DNA from: Craterostigma plantagineum
Lineage: Eukaryota; Streptophyta; Magnoliopsida; Lamiales; Linderniaceae
Reading direction: 5' to 3'
Length of the DNA: 64,000 nt
NCBI GenBank assembly: GCA_027422505.1
Contig: JAPQWV010001369.1
Location: 29,001 to 93,000 of the forward strand
Positions 63,028-64,000 of the stretch are shown one piece after another. The stretch's first letter is position 1; each line of letters opens with the position of its first letter. The notes under the pieces were generated by a model. That model searched no databases. It was not told the origin of the DNA and saw only the letters and a list, made by a program, of their open reading frames with translations. The translations under genes and the position numbers were made by a program.

Positions 63028-64000
63028 TTATCCATAGGGGAGAGATCCCCTCTGATGAGGAACCTGACTTTGCCCCTGGTCCTCCAAGAGTCCCTTCTGT
63101 TGGTTTAGTTCAGAGCCTCCCTTAGCTGGATCCCCCTGATAAGCCCTGACCTCCTTGTGCGGCTGCACTGGATCCTTCTGTAATATGTGTATATGCTGCT
63201 CTGATCTTACAGTCCCACTCATTTGTAGCTTCCTATGCCCTTGAGTATTCACCCCTCTTCTGTTTCCTGTTCCAGGCTTTCTTGCCTTTCCCTGCTGGGG
63301 CTGGGACTTCCTCTGTTGTGGGTCTCCATTCCTGCCTGATACCCTTCCTGCATACTTTAGAAGCATGCCCAAATTTCCCACACGAAGCGCATTTTATAGG
63401 TTTCCATTCATACTTTACCTCTTGCTCAACTAGCTGGTTATTTTCATTAATGAAGGTTACTTTGTCCTTTAAAACCTTCTGCAGATCAACTTCAACCAGG
63501 ATCCTAGCGAATTGTATCCGGTCTTTGTTCATAGTAACTTGATCAGCCATAATCGGGTTGCCCACCAGACTTGCTATCTTGCTGAGCCCTTTCACCCCCA
63601 ATATTTCAATTCAAGGTGTGGAAATTGTACCCAAATTGGAACCCTATCAATATCCCCCTTCTTAAACTGAGTCTCTGCTGTCCATGGGGCAATTATAACT
63701 GGCCTCTTATCAAAATGCAGCAATTCCGATTGGAGAACTGTATCTCTTACTTCCTCACTTTCGAATTTAGCCAGGAATATCCCGCCCTGATCTGCATCAC
63801 CCCCCTTGTTTTCCACATTCTATTTAGGAATCCATTCATCACAGCAAATGAAGGATTAGATCCTAGCACATAGCAAACCAACGCTGATTTCCAATATTGC
63901 ACCTCTTCAGTGATGTCATCCTGCACAATATGCCCGACATCATCCAACCCTGTCTTCTCTGGTTCGACATAGCCCAGTTTGGTTCCCGCATTTCTAAGCT
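63028..64000 (-). pseudogene. LINE ORF1 (DUF4283 plus CCHC knuckle), 5' part off the window
   Basis: Minus-strand frames 63747-63947, 63592-63816 and 63233-63601 are one protein split by two frameshifts. Blocks: VQYWKSALVCYVLGSNPSFA, VMNGFLNRMWK, GGIFLAKFESEEVRDTVLQS, KRPVIIAPW, DRVPIWVQFPHLELKYWG (DUF4283, an RNA-binding-like fold in plant LINE ORF1), then ASLVGNPIMAD, FARILVEVDLQ and the knuckle CASCGKFGHASKVC (63350-63391). The first frameshift is in a G run near 63800, the second near 63598. A Gln/Lys-rich tail follows in a third frame to 63028. Confidence 0.88.

Larger units (their letters stand above)
56525..64000 (-). mobile_element. L1-type LINE, split by a solo LTR, 5' end off the window
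   Basis: Minus strand: ORF1 (63028-64000), ORF2 endonuclease (61786-63018), RT (60576-61832), solo LTR insertion (57530-60575), zinc-binding C-terminus (56592-57529), short 3' UTR and a poly(A) tail seen as a T run at 56525-56537. Removing the LTR leaves at least 4.4 kb of LINE. A few frameshifts and one in-frame TGA make it inactive. It inserted into the leader of a SIRE-like copia element. Confidence 0.92.

Overview
The window is seed-plant nuclear DNA, most likely from a eudicot, and it is made almost entirely of nested and broken retrotransposons. I see Ty3/gypsy elements of the Tekay/Del chromovirus type, SIRE-like and other Ty1/copia elements, L1-type LINEs with a plant-style DUF4283 ORF1, and one hAT-type MITE. 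I found no host protein gene, tRNA, rRNA or CRISPR array. The organism call rests on these families and on methionine-initiator primer sites (TGGTATCAGA); the species cannot be read from the sequence.

Layout, left to right. 1-3767: right part of a minus-strand Ty3/gypsy element that encodes only gag (TR-GAG type). 3768-12449: a mosaic of SIRE-like copia pieces, a solo-LTR-like insert, a plus-strand LINE fragment, a degenerate copia accessory ORF split by a MITE, and copia LTR ends. 12450-17204: a truncated gypsy element (element A) with a 3.1 kb LTR full of the short motif TCGACATT. 17205-24823: a nearly complete but decayed Tekay-type gypsy element (element B) with a 0.63 kb tandem duplication inside pol. 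24824-27395: a second plus-strand LINE fragment. 27396-28205: SIRE-like gag remnant. 28211-34996: a complete TR-GAG element with an intact 383-codon gag, two LTRs, a primer site, a polypurine tract and a 5-bp target duplication (GTTCT). 34997-43729: a near-identical second copy of 3768-12449. 43730-45495 and 53258-56524: SIRE-like non-coding and accessory sequence into which a copia element (45496-53257, target duplication CATAC) has inserted; that copia element has lost reverse transcriptase and RNase H. 56525-64000: a minus-strand LINE split by a 3.05 kb plus-strand solo LTR (57530-60575, target duplication AACAC) of the same LTR family as element A.

Large-scale structure. Bases 1-12449 repeat as about 31229-43729, and the similarity stops abruptly at 12449/43729. 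The simplest reading is a direct tandem duplication with a unit of about 31.3 kb (12450-43729), of which one full unit and the end of the previous unit are visible. The two copies differ mostly by scattered single-base indels, so an assembly duplication or unpolished reads must be excluded.

How the parts relate. The TR-GAG element keeps the last codons and stop of a Tekay-type pol just inside its polypurine tract, which shows that it arose by deletion of protease through integrase. It would depend on enzymes from an autonomous relative such as an intact element-B type copy. Two gypsy families carry inverted repeats in the LTR (U5 side) and in the leader that would form a stem around the primer-binding site; the arms differ between families but match within each, which is the most interesting signal I found.
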